From Thecaphora thlaspeos (taxonomy: Eukaryota; Basidiomycota; Ustilaginomycetes; Urocystidales; Glomosporiaceae), in NCBI GenBank assembly GCA_900291925.1, contig UWYS01000023.1:1-64000 (forward strand): a stretch of DNA of 64,000 nt. Reading direction: 5' to 3'. How positions within the stretch are numbered: the first letter of the stretch is position 1; each line of letters starts with the position of its first letter. The notes under the pieces were generated by a model. The model searched no databases. It was given only the letters and a program-made list of their open reading frames with translations, and was not told the origin of the DNA. The translations under genes and the position numbers were made by a program. Shown one piece after another: positions 1-10,274 of this stretch.

Positions 1-875
1 CGACAGCTACCGCCACCACCGCTTCGTCCATCACGGGCTCCTCGGCCGCGGCCACTGCCTCTGGCGCCGGCACGGCTGCAGGCGCGACAGGCTCGACCGA
101 CAACACCTCCGAGATGCCTGGCTCCCTCGAGGAAGCCAATGCGCGCTACCTGCAGACCAAGAAGGCGCTGCGGGCGGGACTCGCACAAAAGCGGCAGATA
201 GATAAGTCGCTCACTGACCTAGAGTCTCAGATCTACCTCTACGAAGGCTCCTACCTCGCCTCGACAGCCGCGTCGGGCGGCAACATCGTCAAGGGCTTCG
301 ACTCGTATCTCAAGAACACCACCAGCCAGTCAGCAGCGGCAGCAGCGGCGGCCAAGGGCATCCCCATAGAGGTTCCAGTCGAGGACAGGATCTTCAGCCT
401 AAGCAGCGCCACCTACCAGAAGAGCCTCGAGCTCAAAAAGGCCGAAGAAACGGCGGCCGAGGCCGGAAAGGAGGACAAGGAGAAAGAGGGCAAGGAGTCA
501 AAGGAAAAGGCAAGCAAGGGACACAAGGAAAAGGACAAGGACAAGGATAGGGAAAAAGACAAGGACAAGGACAAGGATAAGGACAGGGACAGGGACAAGG
601 ACAAGGACAAGGAGGGCACGCCGGTCAAGCTGGAAAAGGAGACGAAAAAGGGGAAGAAGGACCGCAACGCCAGCGAGGACCGTGACCGGCGCAGTGGAAA
701 GCCCCTGGCGCGGGAGAGGGAGTCGGGTGGTAGCGCCGTGTCGACGCCCGGCGGCAAAGCGGGCAAGACGACGGCCACCGGGCTCATCTCGAAGCTCAAG
801 CGCAAGGCAGATGGCGTCGCGGTGGGGACGCCCGGCGGCAAGAACAGCAACAAGCGCAAAAAGGACCAAGACTAG
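1..875 (+). CDS. EAF6: EAF6-like NuA4 histone acetyltransferase subunit (5' partial)
   Basis: The reading frame is open from base 3 and has no start inside the window; the first ATG in frame is at 114, but Ala/Thr/Ser-rich coding sequence continues upstream of it, so the gene begins outside the window. Residues about 10-65 counted from that ATG carry the Eaf6/MEAF6 signature: a short coiled coil (ANARYLQTKKALRAGLAQ), then DLESQIYLYEGSYL and an NIVKGFDSYLK segment. In this family the protein is a small structural subunit of the NuA4 (and in animals MOZ/HBO1) acetyltransferase complexes in the nucleus. Unusual here is the tail: residues ~115-185 are a Lys/Asp/Glu/Arg low-complexity run encoded by near-perfect AAGGAC hexamers (about 530-615), followed by a basic C-terminus ending KKDQD. 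Known Eaf6 proteins are usually much shorter. Family assignment is firm; the role of the tail is unknown. Confidence 0.82.
   Translation, partial: TATATTASSITGSSAAATASGAGTAAGATGSTDNTSEMPGSLEEANARYLQTKKALRAGLAQKRQIDKSLTDLESQIYLYEGSYLASTAASGGNIVKGFDSYLKNTTSQSAAAAAAAKGIPIEVPVEDRIFSLSSATYQKSLELKKAEETAAEAGKEDKEKEGKESKEKASKGHKEKDKDKDREKDKDKDKDKDRDRDKDKDKEGTPVKLEKETKKGKKDRNASEDRDRRSGKPLARERESGGSAVSTPGGKAGKTTATGLISKLKRKADGVAVGTPGGKNSNKRKKDQD
530..615 (+). repeat. AAGGAC hexanucleotide repeat inside EAF6-like gene
   Basis: Imperfect tandem AAGGAC/AGGGAC units encode alternating Lys-Asp (with some Arg-Asp and Arg-Glu) in the tail of the EAF6-like protein. The period of six keeps the frame, so the array can expand or contract without breaking the gene. 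Confidence 0.75.
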
Positions 876-1791
876 CGCACGGCGGCGCTCTGCCACCAAC
901 ATATGTAGCACATGCTCCCTCTCGCTATAGTGCATTGATTGTCCACCCTACCTCTGTAACATCATCTTGATACCCCCTGGTCCTGACACCCGCACACACG
1001 CTAAGTAGCTGCATCTGCGTTCCTTCTCTCTGCCTCTTTGTGCGATCTGGTCCTCTGCATCAAGGGTCCTCCCTTGTGGTTCATATCTTCGGGACTGTCA
1101 AGCAAGGCCGGATGCTGACTGGGCATCGGAGACGCTGCCACTTGGGCCCGATGCGATCCATGACCAGGGACGACAGCCCTATCTGTAGCTGCAGCAAGAC
1201 CCGTCATGCCACGATTCGCAAAGGTGTCCAAGCAGCACGACAGAGGAGCGAAGGGCGGGTCGCAAGGCCGCGGGGGAGATGTGGAGTTGTTCGTGGCTCG
1301 GTGGTGCTGTGCTATGGTGTATGGAAAAGGGTATGGCGTGCTCACGACCTTTTTACCCCATCCCCGCGCCCTTTGACGGCTCGGCAAGCAAAAGGCCGAA
1401 CGGCCGTCTGTTGGTGGTCTGGCGCTGGCGAGAAGGGATGGCGGGATCCGTCAACTGTCCAGGCCACGGATCACGACACTCCTTGCCATCTTCCCCACTT
1501 ACTTTCTGAGAGGCCCGACCGAACTCCGCATCCCCTTGCACGTCGTAAAGGACGAAAGGGGATGACGTTTCACCAACCGCCCACCACACGCGGGTTCTTG
1601 GCTGCTTTGGTCCTCGCGAGCACACTGGAAGCCGTCAGAAGACGACGATATATGAGGTCTTGGCGGTAGGTCGGGCTCCTGCTGGCCCCTGCTTGCCGCC
1701 GAACAACACACCGCAGATTTCCCCCTTCTCTTCTGCCACTTGGTTCCATCTGAGTCCACCGCCGCCGCCGCCGCCGCTCTCAATAACAACC
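876..1791. other. Intergenic region, no gene seen
   Basis: Only short ORFs without family resemblance or codon bias were found. The right end looks like a 5' leader for the dioxygenase gene, with a CCGCCG-rich tract at 1758-1776 and the context CAATAACAACC just before its ATG. A TATATG element lies near 1649. Confidence 0.5.
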
Positions 1792-3051
1792 ATGCTGTCG
1801 ACACTTCCCTCGAGCGGATCTCACTTCAGCGCACCTCAGGGCAGCTCAAGCCAGGGGCAGGGCGATGGCAACGGCTTCGGCGCCGACCAGATTGATGCGC
1901 AGCGCAAGCTCGCCTCGACGCTCAACGTCCTCACTTCGGGCCAGCACGATGCCGACCCGGAGCTCATCACGCCCTACTCTGATCTGCCCAAGTCCATCTC
2001 CGGACCCACCGTCTGGGATGCCGCCTCGTACCGCGGCGAAGAGAATCGCGACAAGTGGATCCACACCTTCACCCCGGTCGAGGTCGGCCAGCTGGAGCAG
2101 GCCGCCCAGCTGTGGCTCCAGAGCGGACGAGAGCTGGGCGAGATCGAGCGGGCCACCTTTTCGCTGCCCACCTCGCTCATCGAGACGCTGACGGCGCTGC
2201 GAGACCGACTCGTCAACGGCCACGGCTTCTACCTCTTCAAGGGCCTGCCCGTCGAGCGATGGGGCAACCGTCTCAGCGCCATCGCCTACCTCGGCCTCGG
2301 GTCGTACCTCGGCAACATCGTCAGCCAGAACCGATACGGACACGTTCTGGGCCACGTCAAGAACCTCGGCGAGGATGCGACGCAGATCGACAAGGTCCGT
2401 ATCTACCACACCAATGCGCGCCAGTTCTTCCACACTGACTCGAGCGGCGGCGCCGTCGGTCTGCTGTGTCTGCACAGGGCGCTCGAGGGCGGCGAGAGCG
2501 ACATTGTCTCTTCGCACGCCATCTGGGACTTCCTCCAGGCCGAGCGACCCGACGTCGCCGAGACGCTCGCCTCCAACATCTGGCACTTTGACCGAAAGGG
2601 CGAGGTGTCCGAGGGTCAGAAGGGTTGGTACACGAAACCCATCTTTTCGCTGCGAAAGGGCGAGCCGTCGCACCGTCTCGTGCTCAACTACGACCCATAC
2701 TACCTCAAGTCGATCGACCGACACGTCGAGGCGGGCCTGATACCTGCGCTGAGCGAGAGGCAGAGGGAGGCGATGGAGGTGCTCGAACAGACGGCGCAGA
2801 AGCTCAGCCTGCACATGGTGCTCGACGTCGGCGACGTCCAGTTTGTCGCAGACACTCACGTCCTACACGCCCGGACGGCCTACAAGGACTACCCTGCGCC
2901 CGCGCCGCAAAGGCACCTCTACCGTATCTGGGTCACTGTACCTGTCGCAGATGGCGGCTGGAACGGCATCTACCCCGACAACAAGCACCTGAGGCGCGGC
3001 GGCATCCAGGTCAACCAGCAGAAGCCCGTCTACCCGCTCGACGGAGAGTAG
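1792..3051 (+). CDS. TauD/TfdA-family Fe(II)/2-oxoglutarate dioxygenase
   Basis: Single-exon gene of 419 aa. The frame is open from 1660, but the ATG at 1792 is chosen because it follows a good ACAACC context and the 44 residues before it are Pro-rich leader-like sequence. The protein has the clavaminate-synthase-like fold pattern of fungal TauD enzymes: the iron facial triad is visible as His214-x-Asp216 (FFHTDSSGG) and distal His359 in VLHAR, with a downstream Arg in RHLYRIWV expected to bind 2-oxoglutarate. A NYDPYY stretch is typical of the fungal subfamily. Members hydroxylate small substrates such as taurine, sulfonates or carnitine precursors; the substrate cannot be told here. No mitochondrial or secretion signal is evident, so a cytosolic enzyme is inferred. 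Confidence 0.85.
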   Translation: MLSTLPSSGSHFSAPQGSSSQGQGDGNGFGADQIDAQRKLASTLNVLTSGQHDADPELITPYSDLPKSISGPTVWDAASYRGEENRDKWIHTFTPVEVGQLEQAAQLWLQSGRELGEIERATFSLPTSLIETLTALRDRLVNGHGFYLFKGLPVERWGNRLSAIAYLGLGSYLGNIVSQNRYGHVLGHVKNLGEDATQIDKVRIYHTNARQFFHTDSSGGAVGLLCLHRALEGGESDIVSSHAIWDFLQAERPDVAETLASNIWHFDRKGEVSEGQKGWYTKPIFSLRKGEPSHRLVLNYDPYYLKSIDRHVEAGLIPALSERQREAMEVLEQTAQKLSLHMVLDVGDVQFVADTHVLHARTAYKDYPAPAPQRHLYRIWVTVPVADGGWNGIYPDNKHLRRGGIQVNQQKPVYPLDGE

Positions 3052-3775
3052 TGCAGAAGAAGCGCGTCGGAGGTCCGCTTCGATTGTAACGAGCGTGAGG
3101 TGCGAGGAGGAGGAGGAATCGATAGGTTTGACGACGGTGTCGTGTGCCAAGGTAAAGGTTGTGTGTGCTGAACACGGCCGAAGAGGTTTCGCTGCTGCGG
3201 CTTGCCCCCTTTCCTGTCGGCCGTGACGGGAAGAAGAAAAGTGGAGAAATCCCCAAGAAATTAATATTCCAACCCACCAGCAGCCCTTCTTGGAAGGGAA
3301 GAAAAGAAAAACCTATAAATGCTGCACCGCGACCGGCCTAGCCTTCCCTTCCTTCCTCCAAGTGCGGCAAAAACGACGGCCTCACCGTGTTGCTCCCTTT
3401 GCCTCTTCGCCTTCTCCCCTCTTTCTTGAGGAGAGGACAGGGTGGAACCTCAGTGGCCTCAAGGTGAGCGTCAAAGGTTCACATACGTCAAGACGGATAC
3501 CCGCGACGCCAGGGAGGAACATTTTTTAATATTTTGCCCCCTCTCGTATCGTTTCCCCTCCTTTAGGGGGGGGGGAAACGGTCCGCGGACGGACATCTTA
3601 GTACCCGTGCTTGGTCGCTCCATCACAGACGACGGAGTGGGTCGGTGGTCCGTACATTTTCTCCTCGAGTTCGTAGTGTTGTGAAGGATGGTGGTCGAGG
3701 TTGGTGGTAATGCAGATATCTTGATGGATGCCTCTCGACCTCGCGGCGTGGCTGGGCAGTGCGATCTTTGGCATC
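3052..3775. other. Intergenic region with poly-G run
   Basis: Lies between the dioxygenase stop and the 3' end of the minus-strand membrane protein, so both genes would terminate here. It contains a run of ten G at about 3567-3576 and no ORF with coding character. Confidence 0.5.
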
Positions 3776-4303
3776 CTAGCGAACCCCTTGGTTCGACCGC
3801 AGCGCCTGTTGATGTGATAGCCGTCGACCATGTATCGCCGCACGCATCCTCGACCTTCTCTCGCTCCTTCGACGTAGCGTCTTGGTTGTAGAGGCAGCAT
3901 CGTCGTCCTTCCAAGACGACATCGGCGTCGAAGTCGGGCTGTTGGTCGACGTCGCTGTAGCAACAGGAGCGACCGTCCTCGTCGATCCGTCCACGGCACT
4001 GGCGGGAGTCACTGAGCTTTCCGTCGTCTTCTCGACAACACTACTACCACCCGCGACCGACGATGACACCGCCCCATTCATCGTCTCGCCAAGGGTGCGG
4101 TTGCGGCTGGAAGAAACGACGTCGATTTCCATGAGGCTCCAGCGTAGATTCAACGGGACGGGGGCGAGGAGAGAGAGGGCGAGTAACAAGATGCTGCATA
4201 GCTGGACCAGACTGAAGAGTAGCGTGGCGAGAGTGTGCCGGTCAGAAGAGGTGGGCGTCGGAGGAGGCGGTAAGGTGGGCGAGGAGGAGGTCGCGTCGGC
4301 CAT
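3776..4303 (-). CDS. Small single-pass membrane protein, unknown function
   Basis: 175-aa ORF starting at the ATG at 4303, which sits in a strong context (GCACC ATG G). An upstream in-frame ATG at 4423 gives 40 more residues but looks less likely. The N-terminus is Ser/Pro-rich (about 1-20), followed by one long hydrophobic segment at about residues 25-48 (LATLLFSLVQLCSILLLAL) and then a Ser/Thr-rich region with an N-glycosylation sequon (NRT), ending in an Arg-rich tail. Codons end mostly in C or G, supporting real coding. It is divergent from the Ser/Thr-rich membrane protein at 4807, so the two may share a promoter. I do not recognise the family, and further 3' exons cannot be excluded. 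Confidence 0.5.
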   Translation of the reverse strand: MADATSSSPTLPPPPTPTSSDRHTLATLLFSLVQLCSILLLALSLLAPVPLNLRWSLMEIDVVSSSRNRTLGETMNGAVSSSVAGGSSVVEKTTESSVTPASAVDGSTRTVAPVATATSTNSPTSTPMSSWKDDDAASTTKTLRRRSERRSRMRAAIHGRRLSHQQALRSNQGVR

Positions 4304-4806
4304 GGTGCAAGGCAGAGAGGGTCGGGGCGAGGTGCGAGCTGAAAGGCGTGAGGGTTGGGCTCTGCATACGGTAGATATACGAGCGAGCGCCTCACACACC
4401 TCTGGGCCATCCTCCAAGAGCAAGAGGACGGCACGTCCACGCTCGACACAGATGGCGCACGTCCGGACGAAGAACGTCCGTCCGTTTCCCTTTGTGCGTA
4501 TCGTCCCAAGTGTCCTGCGACAAGCTCAAAGGCTTTCAGGACAAAGGGGCCGCTTTCCTTTGACGCGATCGCGTGCGCGCCCCACTCTCAACCAGCGCGC
4601 TGGCCCGCCACACCACCGAGATGGATGAACAAAGGGGGGAGATGACCATTTCACGGTTGAAGAGTGTCTCTATAGCTGACCGTAGCCTAGCTTGTATATA
4701 ACGGATAGTGGTGAGGAGTGACCTCTTTCACTGGTCAGCAACTCTCGGACGGACCCCCTCCCCCCACACGTTTTACCAACATCGCGCGCTGAGTCCGTTG
4801 CGAAAG
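4304..4806. promoter_or_regulatory. Divergent promoter between two membrane-protein genes
   Basis: The interval separates the minus-strand ATG at 4303 from the plus-strand ATG at 4807. A TATATA element at 4695-4700 lies about 107 bases upstream of the plus-strand start, a plausible TATA box for that gene. No comparable element was seen for the minus-strand gene. Confidence 0.45.
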
Positions 4807-6087
4807 ATGAAGCTGCGCCTCTGCCTCGCCAGCGTGCTGCTCGGCATGGCTTCCACGGCCACCTTGGTGCGAGGACAGGCGAGTCTTTCCAACGATGCCG
4901 TCGATACCACCTCGACGACAGGACCGACGGCGACGAAACCGTCCTTCTTTCCCAGCACGAGCGCCGACATGAGCACCTCGTCGTCCGCTCCTGCCGCCTC
5001 GAGCACCAACCTCTCCTCCTCTTCTACGCCCAGCAGCGCGACAGGGAGCAATACGACGCACCTTCTCGTCCTGCTCTCTCCACTATCTTCCCGCCTCTTC
5101 TCTACAGACTACAGCAACCTCTCCGCGCTGGACGTCTCTCCCACTCTCCCTGCATCCTACCACATCGTCCTATCCGCCCTATCCTCGATACCAGTCGTCC
5201 TCAACACGACATCCAACACTTCCCGTCCGGCCACAACCACCACCCTCTCGATCGCCTCAGCGACGCTACCGACAACGTACCCTCTCTTCTACCCTCTCAT
5301 GATCGTCGTACTTCTCCTAAGTCATCTCGTCACTTTTCTCTTACGACTTCCCCACCTACTCCTCGCGACTCTACCAACCGAATCGCAGTGGTACGATTCC
5401 GTCTTGCGGTGGATGCGACCCTACTCCTCGTCCTCGTCCTCGTCCTCTTCTACACCACCCTCCTCCTCCACGAATGGTCCAAGTGTAGAAGCCAAACTAT
5501 ACACACTACGCCGTCTCGCGTCGTACCTTCACCTCTGCATCCACCTCCTCGTTGGCGGAACGACTCTTTTCTGGCGTAGCAAAGTTTCTTCGAGCGCGAC
5601 GAGTTTCAACGTCGCCACTACATCCTACCATCTCGCCTCCTCCTCCTCTTCGAGCGTCAACACGTTGCAAGCAAAGCTAGGCAATCTCTTCTCCGTCTAC
5701 CTTGTCCTACTGCTTGTCGGACTCGTAGCGTGCCTGGTGGAGAAAAAGTGTACGGATAGGTGGACGATGCAGGAGGTAGCTCTACAGCAAGCCTATACGG
5801 GCGTAAGGGCTGAATTCGTAGAGTGGCAGAGGGAGTGTCAGCGTAAGCTATGGGATGGCGAGAGGCAGCAACATGCCATCACCGCATCAGCAGCAGCAGC
5901 AGCAGCAGCAGGTGGTGAAGGAGCAGCGCAGGCCAAGCAACATCTAAAGTCGGATCCACCCGCCTATCCTACCGCTGCACTCTGCAAAGGGGCAGACGCC
6001 GACGCCAAGCACACCGAAGAGCATGTGGGCGAGGAGAGCTTGAGTTGGCGCTTGGTCGGCGATCGCTCCGGACGCATCTACAATTGA
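4807..6087 (+). CDS. Ser/Thr-rich multi-pass membrane protein with signal peptide, unknown function
   Basis: 426 aa from the ATG at 4807; an upstream in-frame ATG at 4708 exists but sits right after the likely TATA box, and only the 4807 start begins with a signal peptide (MKLRLCLASVLLGMASTATL, cleavage near VRGQ). Residues ~25-115 are Ser/Thr-rich with several N-glycosylation sequons, as in fungal cell-surface proteins. Hydrophobic segments follow at about 180-215 (FYPLMIVVLLLSHLVTFLLR), around 260-280 and around 305-325 (YLVLLLVGLVACLV). A Ser homopolymer encoded by TCGTCC-type repeats lies near 5428-5450 and an Ala run at ~5890-5910. The C-terminus is hydrophilic and probably cytosolic. 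No family was recognised. Confidence 0.65.
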   Translation: MKLRLCLASVLLGMASTATLVRGQASLSNDAVDTTSTTGPTATKPSFFPSTSADMSTSSSAPAASSTNLSSSSTPSSATGSNTTHLLVLLSPLSSRLFSTDYSNLSALDVSPTLPASYHIVLSALSSIPVVLNTTSNTSRPATTTTLSIASATLPTTYPLFYPLMIVVLLLSHLVTFLLRLPHLLLATLPTESQWYDSVLRWMRPYSSSSSSSSSTPPSSSTNGPSVEAKLYTLRRLASYLHLCIHLLVGGTTLFWRSKVSSSATSFNVATTSYHLASSSSSSVNTLQAKLGNLFSVYLVLLLVGLVACLVEKKCTDRWTMQEVALQQAYTGVRAEFVEWQRECQRKLWDGERQQHAITASAAAAAAAGGEGAAQAKQHLKSDPPAYPTAALCKGADADAKHTEEHVGEESLSWRLVGDRSGRIYN

Positions 6088-6429
6088 GCGCTTTGTCAGT
6101 CCCGTCTCTGCCCCTGTCGCTCCAGCCGCGCCCGTGGTCACGATCGTATGCAAAGGTTGCGTTTCTATTTCTCGTTGAAAAGCTTGTTGATAGCCGTCCG
6201 CTCGCTCGACATCAGATGCCGTCCGGCTGTGATTGTAGAGTAGCAAGGGGGGCAGGGGTCGTAGGCAGCCGCGTCTGTCTCCAAGGAAGACCCAATCCGT
6301 TTTCGTCGCCTAACGTTGCATCGCAGGTCGTAAGAAGGGCTACCCATGCCGGCAGACCACTGCTGCGGTGCACTGCGATCCCGTACAATGCACTCCTTCG
6401 AAGCGCAATCGAGGGCGTGACACGCTTGC
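6088..6429. other. Convergent intergenic region, no gene seen
   Basis: Lies between the stop of the Ser/Thr-rich membrane protein and the stop of ERD2 on the other strand, so it should hold both 3' UTRs. Short ORFs here lack coding character. Confidence 0.5.
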
Positions 6430-7299
6430 TTACGCGGGGAGCTCGAACTTCTCGCCCTTCATCACCTTGGTGAAGTAGACTGTCGTGTGGGACAGTGGAC
6501 GCGCAGGCAAACAAGACGAGAGAAGCGTGGTCAGCCTAGAATCGACGCAGCCGTCCGCAGTGTCTCGCTCGGCTCGGGATGACGGACCGTAGAAGAAGTC
6601 GAGGTAGAGCCCGGTCTGTACTAGGCCAGAGATGACCGAGATTGGATCGACGGTGTTCTCGGTAAAGTACCTGGTGGAGCGGGCGGGATGGAAGGACGTC
6701 AGGGTTTCAGTAGGCGAGAGGCGTGCATAGGGTATCAGACGCCAGTACTCTCGGGCTTCCTGGCGGCAGCACTGCCGATGGCGCCGGCGGGCTCACCTGT
6801 AGATCCAGTTGGGGATGTAGAGTGCTCGGTAGGCGCCGAGGGCAAAGAGGTAGTGCGTTGTGATGGTCTCTGCCTCGCCGGTCCTCTGGAGCATGAAGAG
6901 CTGCGGGAGGATGGCGACGGCCTCAAGGTAGATGCTAAAGGACCACATGACTTCGAGGAAGGTGAACTTGTAGTTGAAGATGAGGGCGGCGAGGAGCGCG
7001 GGGCCCATGAGGTACTCGAGGCGGATGGTGTCGATGGCGGGGTCGTGGGTGGGCCTGAACTTGATCTTCATGAGGTAGAGGATGTAGCAGGAGGACGAGA
7101 TGAAGAAGATCTTCATGAGGGTGCGGTAGAGGGAGTTTTCGAAGAAGATGTCGAGGTAGCGCGAGACAAAGACGACGGTGTAGAGGAGCTGCGTCTTGAA
7201 CGAGATGCCGCGGCATGATTTGGAGAGCTGAATTTTGTGGAGCAGGATGAAGATCGAAGCCAGATGGGCCAGATCGCCGAGGAGGCGGAAGATGTTCAT
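6430..7299 (-). CDS. ERD2: ER lumen protein-retaining receptor (HDEL/KDEL receptor)
   Basis: Three exons on the minus strand: 7299-6797, 6670-6588 and 6479-6430, with canonical GT..AG introns of 126 and 108 bases; the joins give an uninterrupted 211-aa protein, the normal family length. The start MNIFRLLGDLAHLASIFILL is the classic ERD2 N-terminus, followed by SRYLDIFFENSLYRTLMKI, then IFNYKFTFLEVMWSFSIYLE and ALYIPNWIYR at the first splice junction. Exon 2 supplies YFTENTVDPISVISGLVQTG and exon 3 the C-terminal VYFTKVMKGEKFELPA. ERD2 is a seven-helix Golgi membrane protein that binds C-terminal HDEL/KDEL signals on escaped ER residents and returns them in COPI vesicles. The family call is essentially certain. 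Confidence 0.96.
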
Positions 7300-7545
7300 G
7301 GTGAGCGGTGCTGTGTGAGAGCGCTCGCGGTTCGGTCGGAGGGAGAGCTGTGGGGGTGTGGATGCGGTCGCGCGGCTGGCTGATTGGCGGGCTGGGCGGC
7401 GGGTGATGTGAGACGAGGGCGAGAAAGGCAGAGTCGGCAGACCTGCTGTCGCGAGAGGGTGGACGCGGTGGTAGCAGGGCAGGGAGCGCGTCCGGGAAGG
7501 TGGGTCAGGCAGGGGGCGGTCGTGTGGACTGCTAGCAGGTGACGG

Positions 7546-7590
<45 letters not shown>

Positions 7591-8403
7591 GAGGAAGACG
7601 AGGTGGGATGTATGATGGGAGGGAGGATGATGAATGGCGGAGTGAGCGAGAGGTGGATGGCTCGCTGGCTGCTCGAATGGAAAGGGAGCGAGCGGCCAGC
7701 TGGAAGGTCGGTCCAGCGAGACGCACCGCCGACCATACGGCAGCCAGCATGGCTCGCACGCTCAAAATACACCGTGCCCCTCCTTCGCCCTTTGCTCGCT
7801 GGTGCCGTGGTGCCCCGTGTCTCGCCGCCTGCCAGCGAGCACAGTGGTACGCTCACGGATCCGAGAAGCAGCTAGTTCTCCCAATAGCTCGGGCTGCTCC
7901 CGATCTTCGATCACGAGCCTCTCGGGCGAGAGAGACGGTGCTCCCCTGTCGCCGGCGCTTCGTGATGAATGGTTCTTCAAGGTCTGCACCAAATCAAGAT
8001 CTCCGAATGGAGGCAACCGTCACGCCTCTGGTACGGAGCAAGCCGACAAGGCTAAGGAACATGCGGCGATCAGCCTCGGTTCAGGACCGAGTGTAAGAGT
8101 TGCGGCCCGCCGCAGCAGGCAGCACGTCCGCACCGATCCGGTCAATCGGGCATCGCCCTGCGTCACCGTCATCACACTCGTCCATTTCAGTTAGCCACGC
8201 TCAAAGACGATGGCGGCGGCAGACCGAGGGTGCCATGTATAGTAAAGCCGGTCCAAAAATCACGTCGAAAAATGGTGCACAGGCCTCCACATCTTGCGTG
8301 CCTCAGACCAACACCTTCCCCGTCGACCCTTGAGAGCACCATCCCGCCCCTTCTACCTTTGCACCTTTGCACCTCTTCCTACGTTGATCAAGCTCCCACG
8401 GCT
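7300..8403. other. Divergent intergenic region between ERD2 and the lipid-kinase gene
   Basis: About 1.1 kb separating two divergent start codons. Apart from the GA microsatellite there is no recognised gene; overlapping short ORFs on both strands lack family resemblance. It presumably holds both promoters. Confidence 0.5.
7549..7587. repeat. (GA)n microsatellite
   Basis: Uninterrupted GA dinucleotide run of about 19 units, roughly 250 bases upstream of the ERD2 start codon. It could act as a length-variable promoter element, but nothing shows that directly. Confidence 0.9.
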
Positions 8404-9982
8404 ATGACCACCATGACCCGTCTCTACGTCGTCACGAATCCTCAATCCGGCCACCTCTCCTCCTTCTCCATCTTGCACGACACCGTCGAACCTCTCCTGG
8501 CTCCTTACGATCTCGACATTGTCCGATACACTACACAGTGCAAAGGCGATGGAGAAAGGATCGGACGTCTCATACGCTCCGATGCCTTCTCTTCCTCTCC
8601 TTCCTCTGCGACGAGAGAGGTCAACGTGGCTCTACTAGGAGGAGATGGAACGACGCACGAAGTCCTCAATGGTTTCTTTGCTGTGGAACTACAGCGCGAC
8701 ACCGAGGGGGACAGCGACAGAAACGGGGACAATTTGAGTCTGAACTTCATACCCATCCCGACTGGGACAGCCAACGCTCTGTATGCTGCCTGTTTCCCTC
8801 CATCGGCACTGCAGCGGCGAGAGGCACAAAACGAGACAGGCGAGGAGTGGAGGATGAAGTCGCTTCGTTCCTTCCTCTTCAGTCTTTCGTCTCCTTCCAG
8901 CACTCAAGACGCACAGGTCGAGGTAAAGACAAAGCTGGCACCTCTTTCTCTCCTGCTCAATCAATACGTCCCCTCGTCATCGTCGTCGGATCAACGATCA
9001 CAACAAACCCTAACACACCTCGTAACCTCCCACGCTCTGCACGCCGGCATCCTGCACGACTCAGAGACGGCGACGATGCGCGCCCGTCATCCGGGCATCG
9101 AACGCTTCAAAAAAGCGTACGAGCTCAACTCGACACGCTGGGTTTGCGGCTCTCTCCACCTCCTTCCGCTCGTCACCACGGGTCGAGTATCACAGTACGA
9201 CCCGAGCAGCAAGAGCTTCGCGCCGCTAAACGTCGAGGCAACAACGAAGCTAGAGGGTCCTTTCGTCTACCTCACCGCGCTCATTACCGATCGATTGGAA
9301 CCGCACTTCCTACCAGCTCCCTTTTCGTCCACTTTTTCAAAGGCCTTCACGATTCACCACAACGTCACGAAAGAAAGGGCAGAAGAGCTACAGAGGCCCG
9401 CAGAGGCTGTCGATCTCGTCGTCATTCGACCGACTAGAGACCCAAAGGTGCGCGCAGAACTGCAAAGGGCCGCCAAGGAGGGACTTCAGCTTGACGAGAG
9501 CGTCAGGACCGACTTTGTCGCCAGGCTCGCACAGCTCTCCATGGCTATGTACGATGGCGGACGGCACGTCGACGCCCTGTACGAGGAAGACGGTGCTACA
9601 CCCATCCTAGAGTACTTCCGCACAGGCGGCTACGCCTTTGTTCCGGTGAGTGGCCCACGGCGGCAGCGGCGGCAGCAGCAGCAGACGCAGCAGACGCAGC
9701 CCGCGCAACGGGAACCCTGCCCTGGTGTCGCTGCTCGACGCTGCATCGCACCATTCACACTCACACACTCACGCACATCCAAACGTTCGCTCTCCTTTTC
9801 CGCCCGTCGCTTCTGTTCTTGCACACACACGCACGCACAAACGCACGCACACGCAGGCTGCCGACGACGAGAGGGCGAAGCTCACGTGTCTCGACGGCAC
9901 GACACTCTTCGCGCAACGGACCGAGGCGTCGGTCTGGGGCTCAGTCCCCGGCAGAAGAGGTCGCGCCTTCGTTTGGACCTAG
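8404..9982 (+). CDS. Diacylglycerol/sphingoid-base kinase-like protein (DAGK catalytic domain)
   Basis: Two exons, 8404-9645 and 9857-9982, joined by a 211-base intron (GTGAGT donor, CACACGCAG acceptor) to give 455 aa. Without splicing, the frame runs into Gln-rich and CACA-repeat sequence, so the intron is well supported. The N-terminus has the DAGK_cat pattern: VVTNPQSGH at residues ~9-17, the nucleotide-binding GGDGT at 79-83 followed by THEVLNG, then PIPTGTANAL. The C-terminal half carries SHALHAGILHDSE and a final exon ending in RAFVWT. The family phosphorylates diacylglycerol, ceramide or long-chain bases using ATP; which lipid cannot be read from sequence. There is no obvious membrane segment. 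The start at 8404 precedes a second ATG at 8413. Confidence 0.85.
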
Positions 9983-10274
9983 AGACGGCAAACTGAAGCT
10001 CGATTACACATGGTTTCAATGAAGGGTCGACGGCGCGAACACGCATGACGGTAGGCATGTTCGCATACCCGTGCATCGAAGCGACGGCGACGGTGAGGCT
10101 GGGGAAAGGGTCTGATGCGGCAAAGAGCTGGAAACAGGTTCGCCCGTCTGCTGGAGCTTGCTGGCTTGATTGCTTGCCTGCCTGCCTGGTCGGTAGGCAG
10201 GTGGGTGAGTCGGGCGGTCAATCGTTGCGACTGGCTGCTTGCTGTCTCTGCGTATTCGGTCCGCTCAGAGGTAG

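Noticed and set aside
413..935. Minus-strand ORFs with long Ser-Leu or Val-Leu repeats opposite the EAF6-like gene
   Set aside because: They are simply the reverse complement of the AAGGAC repeat and carry no other coding signal.
4708..4806. Upstream ATG at 4708 for the Ser/Thr-rich membrane protein
   Set aside because: It lies about 8 bases after the likely TATA box and would place 33 hydrophilic residues before the signal peptide.
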